This document shows, piece after piece, positions 1 through 5,163 of a stretch of DNA of 5,202 bases. This stretch comes from an uncultured Bacteroidales bacterium (GTDB lineage: Bacteria; Bacteroidota; Bacteroidia; Bacteroidales; Marinilabiliaceae), in NCBI GenBank assembly GCA_934717675.1, contig CAKUYZ010000112.1, positions 1 through 5,202 of the forward strand, read 5' to 3'. Below the pieces are notes generated by a model. The model was not told the origin of the DNA and did not search any database. It saw only the letters and a list, made by a program, of their open reading frames with translations. The number at the start of each line of letters is the position of its first letter. The first letter of the stretch is position 1. A program made the position numbers and the translations under genes.

Positions 1-787
1 ATTTAATAGGGTGCACGTTCTTTGTGGTTTTCCTGCAAATTGTTTCTATGTTGCCTGGAGCGGGAAATATATGAATAGTGTGTCATCTTTCTTTTCCATG
101 CCGATTGGCGAGTTGCTTGTGGGTACATATTTTGCCTCCGCTAGTGGCGCACCTTTTGCTTTTCAATTGTGGTTTCTGCGAGATCTTATAATTATAGTTG
201 CCCTTTCTCCTGTTTTGTATTATGGGCTTAAAGTGTTGAAATGGTGGTTTGTCGCGATTCTTCTTGTTCTGTCATTTACAGGTTTAGGCTTCTTGAATTC
301 TACCTTTTGGTTTTCTTTTGGAGGGTGCGTTGCAACGTCTTCGTTCGTCATCCATAAGATTCAAGTCTGTTATAAATTACGCTTAGCCGTGGGGGAGGGT
401 AACAGGCTGTGTGTTTGTCATAGTCTCCGTCTTTGAGCTTCTTATCTCCGAACCTTCGGTTTTGTCCTATCTCAGAATACCCGTAGTGCTATGTGGCTTG
501 GCTTTTTTGTGGATAGCGTATGACTTTATTGTAGGCCATAATTTCGTATTGGCATCCCACCCGATGATGACTAAAGCGTGTAGTTTCACTTTTTTTATTT
601 ATTTCACGAGCCAGTCCTCAATGTTGTAAGAAAACTTATCGTGGCAATGGTAGGAAAGACATCTATGGGCTTTATAGTGTCGTACCTCCTTTCCCCTTGG
701 CTGTTTGCTGCTTTTGCCATCGCTTTGGGATTGCTGTTGCGTAGGTATACGCCCCGTTTTTATTCGGTTTTAACGGGGGGAAGATAA
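1..787 (+). pseudogene. Acyltransferase-3 family membrane protein, 5'-truncated by the window and frameshifted
   Basis: This is the C-terminal part of an integral-membrane acyltransferase, a family that usually O-acetylates surface sugars. It is open from the window edge in the frame of position 2. That frame contains the family-typical WFLRDL at 170-187, followed by a hydrophobic stretch with SP. Near 390-400 the protein continues in the frame of 411 (PVVLCGLAFLWIAYDF). Near 590-604 it returns to the first frame: FHEPVLNVVRKL begins at 602, and the protein ends with RRYTPRFYSVLTGGR and TAA at 785-787. HEP and the TGGR end are typical of Bacteroidetes members. The shifts are one extra base (beside G5 at 391-395) and one missing base (beside T7 at 590-596). 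They may be real inactivation or sequencing error. The AT-rich composition contrasts with the genes downstream and fits an acquired polysaccharide gene. The family call is from recognition of motifs; the acceptor sugar is unknown. Confidence 0.72.
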
Positions 788-972
788 CGTGGTATGTTGT
801 TACAGTGAGCTTTTACAGAGAAATAGCTCTCACAATTTTAGCTAAATAGTTTCGTCAAATTGGCAGATACGCGCTGTAAATGTTTCTCATTGTCACCCTG
901 TCATTACCTCGCAAAGGTAGCCAGCTCTCTCGATTTAACTTTTTACACCTCCATCCATTAATTCGTACCCTG
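788..972. other. Gene-free spacer after the acyltransferase
   Basis: I see no convincing ORF on either strand here. An imperfect inverted repeat, GTGAG at 805-809 with CTCAC at 829-833, follows the acyltransferase stop. It has no proper T-run, so it is only a weak terminator candidate. A short perfect hairpin lies at 905-919. The spacer is AT-rich like the gene before it and ends at the duplicated ndk promoter. Confidence 0.5.
905..919 (-). promoter_or_regulatory. Possible minus-strand -7 element in a small hairpin
   Basis: On the minus strand positions 919-911 read TACCTTTGC, a match to the Bacteroidetes -7 consensus TAnnTTTG. The same bases form a perfect hairpin, TACCT-cgcaa-AGGTA. No TTTG lies at the right distance upstream on the minus strand. 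The predicted transcript would run toward the acyltransferase 3' end and holds only tiny ORFs. It could be an antisense or small-RNA promoter, or a chance match. Confidence 0.25.
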
Positions 973-1007
973 TTTGCTTAATCTCCCTCAAGAAATCTTT
1001 ACATTTG
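973..1007 (+). promoter_or_regulatory. Candidate Bacteroidetes-type promoter of the acidic ORF
   Basis: A TTTG at 973-976 and TACATTTG at 1000-1007 match the -33 (TTTG) and -7 (TAnnTTTG) boxes of the Bacteroidetes primary sigma factor. The 23-base gap is longer than usual; TTA at 978-980 would give the more usual 19. The same elements with the same spacing occur before ndk, so the arrangement has survived the divergence of the two copies. Transcription would start near 1013, leaving a leader of about 80 bases. Confidence 0.55.
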
Positions 1008-1019
1008 TAGCTGTGAGTT

Positions 1020-1064
1020 GGACGGTAGCGCAATGAGGCTCCATTGCGTCCAGTCCCGATGGAG
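1020..1064 (+). promoter_or_regulatory. 5' leader with two competing hairpins (copy A)
   Basis: CGCAATG at 1029-1035 pairs perfectly with CATTGCG at 1042-1048, with GGA (1020-1022) and TCC (1049-1051) able to extend the stem beyond a bulge. Alternatively CTCCAT at 1039-1044 pairs perfectly with ATGGAG at 1059-1064. The pairings share 1042-1044, so only one can form at a time. The counterpart leader before ndk shows the same two options with a different sequence. Regulation is inferred; no ligand or protein is suggested by the sequence. Confidence 0.4.
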
Positions 1065-1091
1065 TGCAACAACTAATTAACAGTTTCTTAT

Positions 1092-1457
1092 ATGAGCGGC
1101 AATAAAATGTTTTCTATGATTAAGCCCAGCGATGCCAGCTACGGTGATGAGCGTGAGGGCTGTGAAACTTGGCGGCACGAGCAAGTTCGTGAAGAAAAAG
1201 CCGACCCAGATGTCCCTCATCTACAAGAGGAGTCGGAGGATGATTATTGTGATGAATGCGATGATGGATTCGCAGCTTCTGATATTAGAGATGAGGTATG
1301 GGGTGAGGAAAATGATTATGAAGAAGATGACGAGTATGGGTCTCGTTATAGTGAAGAATATGCGGGGAGTTATGCCCAACAAGAGATGGGGTATGACGAT
1401 GACGTCATTAATGATGCTTTCGAGGGAGACCCTGACAATTATTGGAATATAGATTGA
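1092..1457 (+). CDS. Chimeric acidic small protein with an Ndk-like N-terminus
   Basis: The protein has 121 residues. Residues 1-12, MSGNKMFSMIKP, differ from those of Ndk encoded 536 bases downstream by one residue. After Pro12 the sequence is unrelated: no KPG glycine, no NAIHGSDS active-site loop, so it is not a kinase. The rest is extremely acidic, with about 41 Asp/Glu against 8 Lys/Arg, nine Tyr, and the C-terminal end DAFEGDPDNYWNID. I see no signal peptide, membrane segment or known domain, and it is probably largely disordered or partner-dependent. The start is supported by the preserved ndk promoter, leader and start region. Function is unknown; a role as a DNA mimic or binding partner is only speculation from the charge. 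Over 1132-1240 another frame has stronger coding-like codon bias, so part of it may be out-of-frame gene debris. It could also be an expressed but non-functional ORF. Confidence 0.6.
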   Translation: MSGNKMFSMIKPSDASYGDEREGCETWRHEQVREEKADPDVPHLQEESEDDYCDECDDGFAASDIRDEVWGEENDYEEDDEYGSRYSEEYAGSYAQQEMGYDDDVINDAFEGDPDNYWNID

Positions 1458-1480
1458 GGTTCTATGACTGGCGTGAACCT
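1457..1480 (+). terminator. Weak hairpin after the acidic ORF
   Basis: AGGTTC at 1457-1462 pairs with GAACCT at 1475-1480 around a 12-base loop, starting on the last base of the stop codon. The bases after it (ATTTGATATATC) are AT-rich but not a T-run. It may stop transcription or stabilise the 3' end. It is weak compared with the terminator after ndk. Confidence 0.25.
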
Positions 1481-1506
1481 ATTTGATATATCTCAAACTT
1501 CTTCAT

Positions 1507-1541
1507 TTTGCTTAATCATCCCCAAAAAATATTTATATTTG
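1507..1541 (+). promoter_or_regulatory. Candidate ndk promoter
   Basis: TTTG at 1507-1510 and TATATTTG at 1534-1541 fit the Bacteroidetes -33/-7 pattern with a 23-base gap; TTA at 1512-1514 would give a 19-base gap. Transcription would begin near 1547 and produce a leader of about 80 bases. Conservation of the same boxes in the upstream copy supports it. Confidence 0.6.
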
Positions 1542-1556
1542 TAATGACAAGCGGTC

Positions 1557-1596
1557 GGGGTGCAATGAGACGCCCGAGCTCCTTGCCCCAACGGAG
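1557..1596 (+). promoter_or_regulatory. 5' leader of ndk with two competing hairpins (copy B)
   Basis: GGGG-tg-CAA at 1557-1565 pairs with TTGCCCC at 1583-1589. Alternatively CTCCTT at 1579-1584 pairs with AA-c-GGAG at 1590-1596. The pairings overlap at 1583-1584 and exclude each other. The arrangement parallels that of the upstream copy although most stem bases differ, which argues for selection on structure. Whether it controls ndk is inference. Confidence 0.4.
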
Positions 1597-1627
1597 TAAA
1601 ACAACTAATTAACAAACAGGTTCTTAT

Positions 1628-2074
1628 ATGAGCGGCAATAAAACGTTTTCGATGATTAAGCCCGGTGCTGTTCGTAACAAGCACATTGGTCACATCCTTT
1701 CCAAGATTGAGGAGGCCGGCTACACCATAGCGGCCATCAAGACAACCCGCCTGACCCTCGACCAGGCGGCCGAGTTCTATGCCGTGCATAAGGATCGCCC
1801 TTTCTTCCAGGAGCTTATCGAGTTTATGTCCTCCGGCCCTATCGTGGCCATGGTGCTGCTCAAAGACAACGCTGTGGAGGATTTCCGCCGCCTCATCGGC
1901 GCGACGGATCCGGCCGAGGCAGCCGAGGGCACCATCCGCAAGCTCTTCGCCACCAGCAAGAGCCATAACGCCATCCACGGGTCGGACAGCGACGAGAACG
2001 CCGAGAAAGAGAGCTCATTCTTCTTCAGCCGTCAGGAGTATCTCCGCAGGGAGATTGTGGGGACGGAGATTTAG
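1628..2074 (+). CDS. ndk: Nucleoside diphosphate kinase
   Basis: Cytoplasmic Ndk moves the gamma-phosphate of ATP to other (d)NDPs through a phospho-histidine, balancing the nucleotide pools. The 148-residue product is close to the usual bacterial length of about 140-155. Visible family residues are Lys11 in IKPGAV, Tyr51, Arg86, Thr92, Arg104, Asn114 and the catalytic His117 in NAIHGSDS, followed by the expected acidic helix and FFF. The gene is complete, with no damaged active-site residue. Codons are rich in G/C at the third position, as expected of a well-expressed gene and unlike the acidic ORF upstream. It has its own promoter and long leader, and a strong terminator follows within 25 bases of the stop, so it is probably monocistronic. 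Its promoter-to-codon-12 segment has been duplicated upstream. Confidence 0.97.
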   Translation: MSGNKTFSMIKPGAVRNKHIGHILSKIEEAGYTIAAIKTTRLTLDQAAEFYAVHKDRPFFQELIEFMSSGPIVAMVLLKDNAVEDFRRLIGATDPAEAAEGTIRKLFATSKSHNAIHGSDSDENAEKESSFFFSRQEYLRREIVGTEI

Positions 2075-2098
2075 CGTCTGCGCGCAGGGCGCATACGG

Positions 2099-2135
2099 GG
2101 CGGCGGAAGGAAGTCCTTTCGCCGCCTTTTCTTTT
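2099..2135 (+). terminator. Strong intrinsic terminator of ndk
   Basis: A 12-pair stem (one G-T), formed by 2099-2110 and 2115-2126 around the loop AAGT, is followed by TTTTCTTTT. The stem is rich in GGC/GCC. It cleanly separates ndk from the next transcription unit. Confidence 0.9.
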
Positions 2136-2181
2136 GCCTCACTCTCGGCGAGGGGGGCAAAAAGGATGGCCGCCTATGTTG

Positions 2182-2211
2182 TTGAGCCATTTTTCCGTAA
2201 CTTTACGCTTG
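2182..2211 (+). promoter_or_regulatory. Candidate promoter of the nrnA operon
   Basis: TTG at 2182-2184 is followed after exactly 19 bases by TACGCTTG (2204-2211), which has one mismatch to TAnnTTTG. This spacing is standard for Bacteroidetes promoters. Transcription would start near 2217, leaving about 19 bases before the chosen nrnA start. It lies just after the ndk terminator, where a new promoter is expected. Confidence 0.45.
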
Positions 2212-2235
2212 TCTTATCAGGAACAGAACGAACAG

Positions 2236-3288
2236 ATGAACCCCGAGACAAATATTCCGGCCTTCACTGACGAGATGGCCGCCCCGTTTGCCGAACTGGT
2301 CTCCAAAAGTCAGAAAGTTGTCCTCACGTGCCATGTCAATGCTGACGGCGATGCCCTGGGCTCTACGCTCGGGTTTCGCAAGGCGTTGATAAACATGGGT
2401 AAGGAGGCCTCCGTCATAACGCCGGATCTCGCCCCCTCGGCCTACGCCTGGATGAAAGGCTACAAGACCCTCTGCTGCTACGAGAGGCAGCAGGAGCAGG
2501 CCGACGCTCTCCTTGACGAGGCCGACCTCATCGTCATGATGGACTACAACGACCTTGGCCGCGTCAAGGCTCTGGGCGAGAAGGTGAGCCTCTTGCGGAA
2601 GCCCACCATGCTCATCGATCATCATCTCGACCCTGTCGTCAAGGCGGACGTGATGATCTCGCGGCCGCGGGCCTCGGCCACGTGCCAGATAATCTTCAAT
2701 TTGCTGCTCGCCGCAGGATACTCTGAATATATTGACAGTGACGTGCTTACAGATATGTATGCCGGCATTGTGACGGATACGGGGGCGTTGAGCTACAACT
2801 CCAACGACCCCGCGCTCTACATCCTCGTGGCCGAGATGCTGCGCCGCGGCGTGGACAAGGTCTACGTCCACGACAAGATTTTCAACAACAAGTCCGTCAA
2901 GCAACTCAAGCTCCAAGGGTTCACTTTGGGCAGGAAGTTCCATAGGGTGGAAAAGATGCCTATTGCCATTATGTCTCTGTCCCAAAAGGAGTTGGAGCAG
3001 TTTAATTACAATACGGGAGACACGGAGGGGTTTGTTAACATTCCGCTTCAGGTGCGCGACATCATCGTCTCCTGCTTGGCTCTTGAGAGGCCTGACTGTG
3101 TCAAGATGTCGTTCCGCTCCAAGGGCGATTTCCCCGTCAATGAATACGCCGCCAAATATTTCGGGGGCGGCGGTCATCTCAATGCGGCCGGAGGCTCTTT
3201 TGCGGGGTCTGTGGACGATGCCGTGAAGTTGTATCGCGAGTCTATCGTGGACTTCTACGTCCGTTGGATGAAAAGGACGGCTAAATAG
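2236..3288 (+). CDS. nrnA: DHH/DHHA1 family phosphoesterase, NrnA-like (oligoribonuclease / pAp phosphatase)
   Basis: The 350-residue product matches the usual length of stand-alone DHH-DHHA1 phosphoesterases. These Mn-dependent cytoplasmic enzymes degrade 2-5 nt RNAs and often pAp; some relatives act on cyclic-dinucleotide products such as pApA. The metal-binding motifs are intact: HVNADGDALGS (His33, Asp37, Asp39), MMDYND (Asp103), IDHHLD (Asp128-His130), and TDTGALSY (Asp181). The DHHA1 substrate loop GGGGHLNAAGG begins at Gly310. I chose ATG 2236 because it follows the candidate promoter and gives a normal length. The frame stays open upstream, with another ATG at 2176, but that start would precede the promoter boxes, and a start still further up would overlap the ndk terminator. 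The next gene begins 10 bases after the stop, suggesting an operon. The exact substrate is inferred from the family only. Confidence 0.93.
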   Translation: MNPETNIPAFTDEMAAPFAELVSKSQKVVLTCHVNADGDALGSTLGFRKALINMGKEASVITPDLAPSAYAWMKGYKTLCCYERQQEQADALLDEADLIVMMDYNDLGRVKALGEKVSLLRKPTMLIDHHLDPVVKADVMISRPRASATCQIIFNLLLAAGYSEYIDSDVLTDMYAGIVTDTGALSYNSNDPALYILVAEMLRRGVDKVYVHDKIFNNKSVKQLKLQGFTLGRKFHRVEKMPIAIMSLSQKELEQFNYNTGDTEGFVNIPLQVRDIIVSCLALERPDCVKMSFRSKGDFPVNEYAAKYFGGGGHLNAAGGSFAGSVDDAVKLYRESIVDFYVRWMKRTAK

Positions 3289-3298
3289 GCGCTATGCC

Positions 3299-3832
3299 AT
3301 GGGAGTGTTGAGGCTAAGGTTCTCTTCTGTCGCCTTATATGTGGCGGTGGTCTTGTTGGCTTGCGCCGCGGTTTGCTGCTCCACTCCAGAGGATGGAGGG
3401 AGGCGCAGGCCGACGCGGGAGGAGTTTATACGCTACAACCGTCACCTCATACGGTGCGACTCCGTCTGCATCGCCCGATACTCTGACTCTTTGGGGCTTT
3501 CCACAACGCCAACGCCCACAAACCTGTGGCTGACCGTGAGGTCGGGAGGGAACGGCGAAAAGATAAAAGATGGCGACCGTGTGCGGCTTACGTTTTCCGT
3601 CCTCAGTCTGTTGGGAGACACCTTATATTCCCAAGAGGCAGTGGGTGTCAAGACAGTGACTGTGGGCAAGGCCGACGTAAACATAGGTCTCGACGAGGCT
3701 CTGTGCCTTTTGCGGAGGGGGGCGGAAGCCACGGTAATCCTGATACCAGAGAAAGCCTTTGGGTTGAGGGGGGATGATGATGCCATCCGCGGTCGGATGA
3801 TTTTAAGGTACGACCTGAAAATATTGGATTAG
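3299..3832 (+). CDS. FKBP-type (GldI-like) lipoprotein
   Basis: The 177-residue product starts with a type II signal peptide: a hydrophobic run (residues 11-25) and several Cys. LLAC places the lipidated Cys at 22; Cys26/Cys27 are alternatives, with CSTPED resembling a surface-export signal. After a linker with EEFIRYNRHLI (residues 41-51) comes an FKBP-like domain at about 76-177: LWLTV...GEKIKDGDRVRLTF, LLGDTLYSQ, NIGLDEALCLLRRGAEATVILIP, and EKAFGLRGD. This is the pattern of GldI-like Bacteroidetes FKBPs, envelope chaperones or prolyl isomerases. Some canonical FKBP12 active-site positions are changed (Phe in AFG for the usual Tyr, Leu for the core Trp), so isomerase activity may be low. 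It starts 10 bases after nrnA and ends 3 bases before the next gene, so it is probably cotranscribed. ATG 3294 is in another frame and was not used. Confidence 0.8.
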   Translation: MGVLRLRFSSVALYVAVVLLACAAVCCSTPEDGGRRRPTREEFIRYNRHLIRCDSVCIARYSDSLGLSTTPTPTNLWLTVRSGGNGEKIKDGDRVRLTFSVLSLLGDTLYSQEAVGVKTVTVGKADVNIGLDEALCLLRRGAEATVILIPEKAFGLRGDDDAIRGRMILRYDLKILD

Positions 3833-3835
3833 AGT

Positions 3836-4531
3836 ATGCAAAAGTGGTGTATGTGGCTTCTGGCTCTGTTGCCATTGGCCTCGTGTTCGTCCGATGACTC
3901 CACGTATCACGCCACCGGCATTGGCTCCGTGGAGTTGAACGACTCTGTTTTTGCCATACATTACTATTCCAGCACGCTCCTCTTGCAAGATGACGCGCTC
4001 AAAGCTGGGCTTACCGACAGCAGCAGGGTGTTTTTCTCTGGCGCGGGACGCTTGGTATCTGAGGGGGAAGGCTCGGTTTATGATTTCACCCCATCGTTCA
4101 TTTCGGCCGATGTCACTGTGCCGGTCCTGATGCTGGACAGCGCTGGAATGGCGTCGGACTCCCTCTCTGCCATTGCCTCTTCCTCCGATGGCTTCTACGC
4201 CCAGAACATACACATCACGCGAGACTGGAGGCGAAACGATTTCTTCGACGCCACGGCCACATACCCTGGGCATGGCGATGGAGCGGGAGATTTCTTCGGG
4301 CTGGTGGGTGACACGCTCTCCGTGGATGCCGACACGCTCCACTTGTGGCTGCGGCTGCACAGGCAGAGACGAGATACCACGCAGATGATAACGCGACATA
4401 TAAGCGTGCCTGTCAATTGCTTGCGCGACTCCACCAAGGAGCGCCTGCTCATACGCCTCAGCCGCATCAACGCAGCGGGAGACACAGTGGTAAGTGACAT
4501 GGTTTACAGCTACGTCAATTTTATTGAATAG
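3836..4531 (+). CDS. Lipoprotein, possibly NigD-like
   Basis: The 231-residue product has a clear type II signal: residues 5-16 are hydrophobic and the lipobox is LASC with Cys17. Cys17 is followed by SSDD, an acidic stretch typical of surface-exposed Bacteroidetes lipoproteins. The mature part looks all-beta in two halves. The first (about 24-125) has GIGSVELND, a central FFSGAGR and VTVPVLML. The second (about 126-231) has ADTLHLWLRLHRQ, RHISVPVNCL, RLLIRLSRI and DMVYSYVNF. This layout, an N-terminal barrel followed by a beta-sandwich with the LxLWLRLxR-like strand, resembles NigD-like proteins of Bacteroidales, but I recognise it only by pattern. Apart from Cys17 it has Cys at 5 and 195. 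It starts 3 bases after the FKBP lipoprotein gene, so translation may be coupled. Its role is unknown. Confidence 0.75.
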   Translation: MQKWCMWLLALLPLASCSSDDSTYHATGIGSVELNDSVFAIHYYSSTLLLQDDALKAGLTDSSRVFFSGAGRLVSEGEGSVYDFTPSFISADVTVPVLMLDSAGMASDSLSAIASSSDGFYAQNIHITRDWRRNDFFDATATYPGHGDGAGDFFGLVGDTLSVDADTLHLWLRLHRQRRDTTQMITRHISVPVNCLRDSTKERLLIRLSRINAAGDTVVSDMVYSYVNFIE

Positions 4532-4557
4532 GTTAACTCATTACATCTCAATAAGCA

Positions 4558-5163
4558 ATGAATATTAGCAAGAACGCTTTCGTATCACTCATCTATGAGC
4601 TTCACACCGATAGTCACGATGGCCCAATGGTGGAGAAGTGTGACGAGTCGCGCCCTCTGAAGTTCGTCTTTGGCGCGGGCCGTATGTTGCCCGCTTTTGA
4701 GAGCGCGCTTGAGAACATGACCGTGGGCGACACTTTTGCGTTCTCGCTGTCTCCCGACGAGGCCTATGGCCCCACGCGCCCCGAGGCTTTGGTGGACGTT
4801 CCAAAAAATATTTTTGTTGGTCCCGATGGCCGCTTGCGTGAAGAGTTCTTGACCCCCGGTGCCCGTGTGCCCATGGTGAACGAGGACGGGCAGCATATCA
4901 TCGGCACTGTACTCAGCGTCTCGGACGACAGCGTGAAGCTCGACTTTAACCACCCATTGGCGGGCGAGACGCTCTTCTTCACAGGGTCTGTCTTGGAGGT
5001 TCGCGAAGCCACAGTAGATGAGCTCCTTGACCAGGGGCACCATTGTGGAGGCGGCTGTCATGGTGACGGTGGCTGCGGTGGCGGTTGCCATGGCGATGGC
5101 GGCTGCGGCGGTGGTTGCCACGAAGATGGCGGCGAGTGTGGCTGTGGTGGCGGTTGCCACTAG
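4558..5163 (+). CDS. slyD: SlyD-type FKBP peptidyl-prolyl isomerase with Cys/His-rich metal-binding tail
   Basis: SlyD proteins are cytoplasmic prolyl isomerase/chaperones that also bind metal, in E. coli aiding nickel delivery to hydrogenase. The 201-residue product has the split FKBP domain: residues 1-72 with FGAGRMLPAFESAL (38-51) and PDEAYGP (66-72), an insert-in-flap domain at about 73-128, then the return strand with NHPLAGETLFF (131-141). Residues 161-201 form a tail with nine Cys and six His, made of repeats of CGGGCHGDGG. This resembles the E. coli SlyD tail but is more regular and has no transmembrane or signal sequence. The gene follows the previous one by 26 bases and could share its transcript; the spacer is AT-rich, but I see no clear promoter. 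Nickel or zinc binding is inferred from the tail. Confidence 0.92.
   Translation: MNISKNAFVSLIYELHTDSHDGPMVEKCDESRPLKFVFGAGRMLPAFESALENMTVGDTFAFSLSPDEAYGPTRPEALVDVPKNIFVGPDGRLREEFLTPGARVPMVNEDGQHIIGTVLSVSDDSVKLDFNHPLAGETLFFTGSVLEVREATVDELLDQGHHCGGGCHGDGGCGGGCHGDGGCGGGCHEDGGECGCGGGCH
5044..5133 (+). repeat. Three 30-bp in-frame tandem repeats encoding CGGGCHGDGG
   Basis: Units at 5044-5073, 5074-5103 and 5104-5133 encode C-GGG-C-H-(G/E)-D-G-G. A fourth, altered unit (E-C-G-C-GGG-C-H) follows to 5160. Differences between units are mostly third-position changes, so the array is kept at the protein level. Such an array can gain or lose units by slippage without shifting the frame. Confidence 0.88.

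Larger units (their letters stand above)
973..1127 (+). repeat. Upstream copy of the ndk promoter, leader and first 12 codons
   Basis: This segment aligns base by base with 1507-1663, which precedes and begins ndk. Shared blocks include TTTGCTTAATC, ATTTGTA, GCAATGAG, GGAGT, AACAACTAATTAACA, and an uninterrupted match from TTCTTATATG through the first five codons and the first base of codon six. Codons 1-12 then differ at only two bases (T6M, and a silent change in Ser8). Similarity stops abruptly after the CCC codon for Pro12. The region between promoter and start has diverged with small indels, so the duplication is not recent. The two start codons are 536 bases apart. Confidence 0.9.
1507..1663 (+). 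repeat. Downstream (parental) copy of the ndk promoter, leader and first 12 codons
   Basis: This is the counterpart of 973-1127. It is probably the original, because here the 12 codons run in frame into a complete ndk gene. Compared with the upstream copy it carries five extra bases just before the conserved TTCTTATATG start region, while the promoter boxes keep the same spacing. Confidence 0.9.

Noticed and set aside
852..880. tRNA-Leu-like stretch CAAATTGGCAGATACGC, resembling a leucine tRNA D-arm
   Set aside because: No acceptor stem, anticodon stem or GGTTCGAATCC T-arm follows at the right distance. Probably chance, or at most a degenerate fragment.
973..1663. Insertion sequence or transposon causing the ndk leader duplication
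   Set aside because: No transposase, terminal inverted repeats or target-site duplication is visible between or beside the copies. A local duplication with later divergence is simpler.
1493..1978. Minus-strand ORF opposite ndk
   Set aside because: It overlaps an intact ndk with all active-site residues and the ndk promoter; it is a shadow.
2134..2235. Upstream extension of the NrnA-like frame to TTG 2134 or ATG 2176
   Set aside because: The TTG lies in the T-tract of the ndk terminator and both starts precede the candidate promoter boxes. The extra residues do not resemble the family, and 350 residues from ATG 2236 is the normal length.
2203..3177. Long minus-strand ORF (324 codons) opposite nrnA
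   Set aside because: It is the mirror of a gene with all catalytic DHH motifs. Its length comes from the GC-rich codons of the real gene, and its translation shows no family features.
5044..5160. CRISPR-like array from regularly spaced repeats
   Set aside because: The 30-bp units are contiguous, in frame, vary at third codon positions and have no unique spacers. It is a protein-coding repeat.
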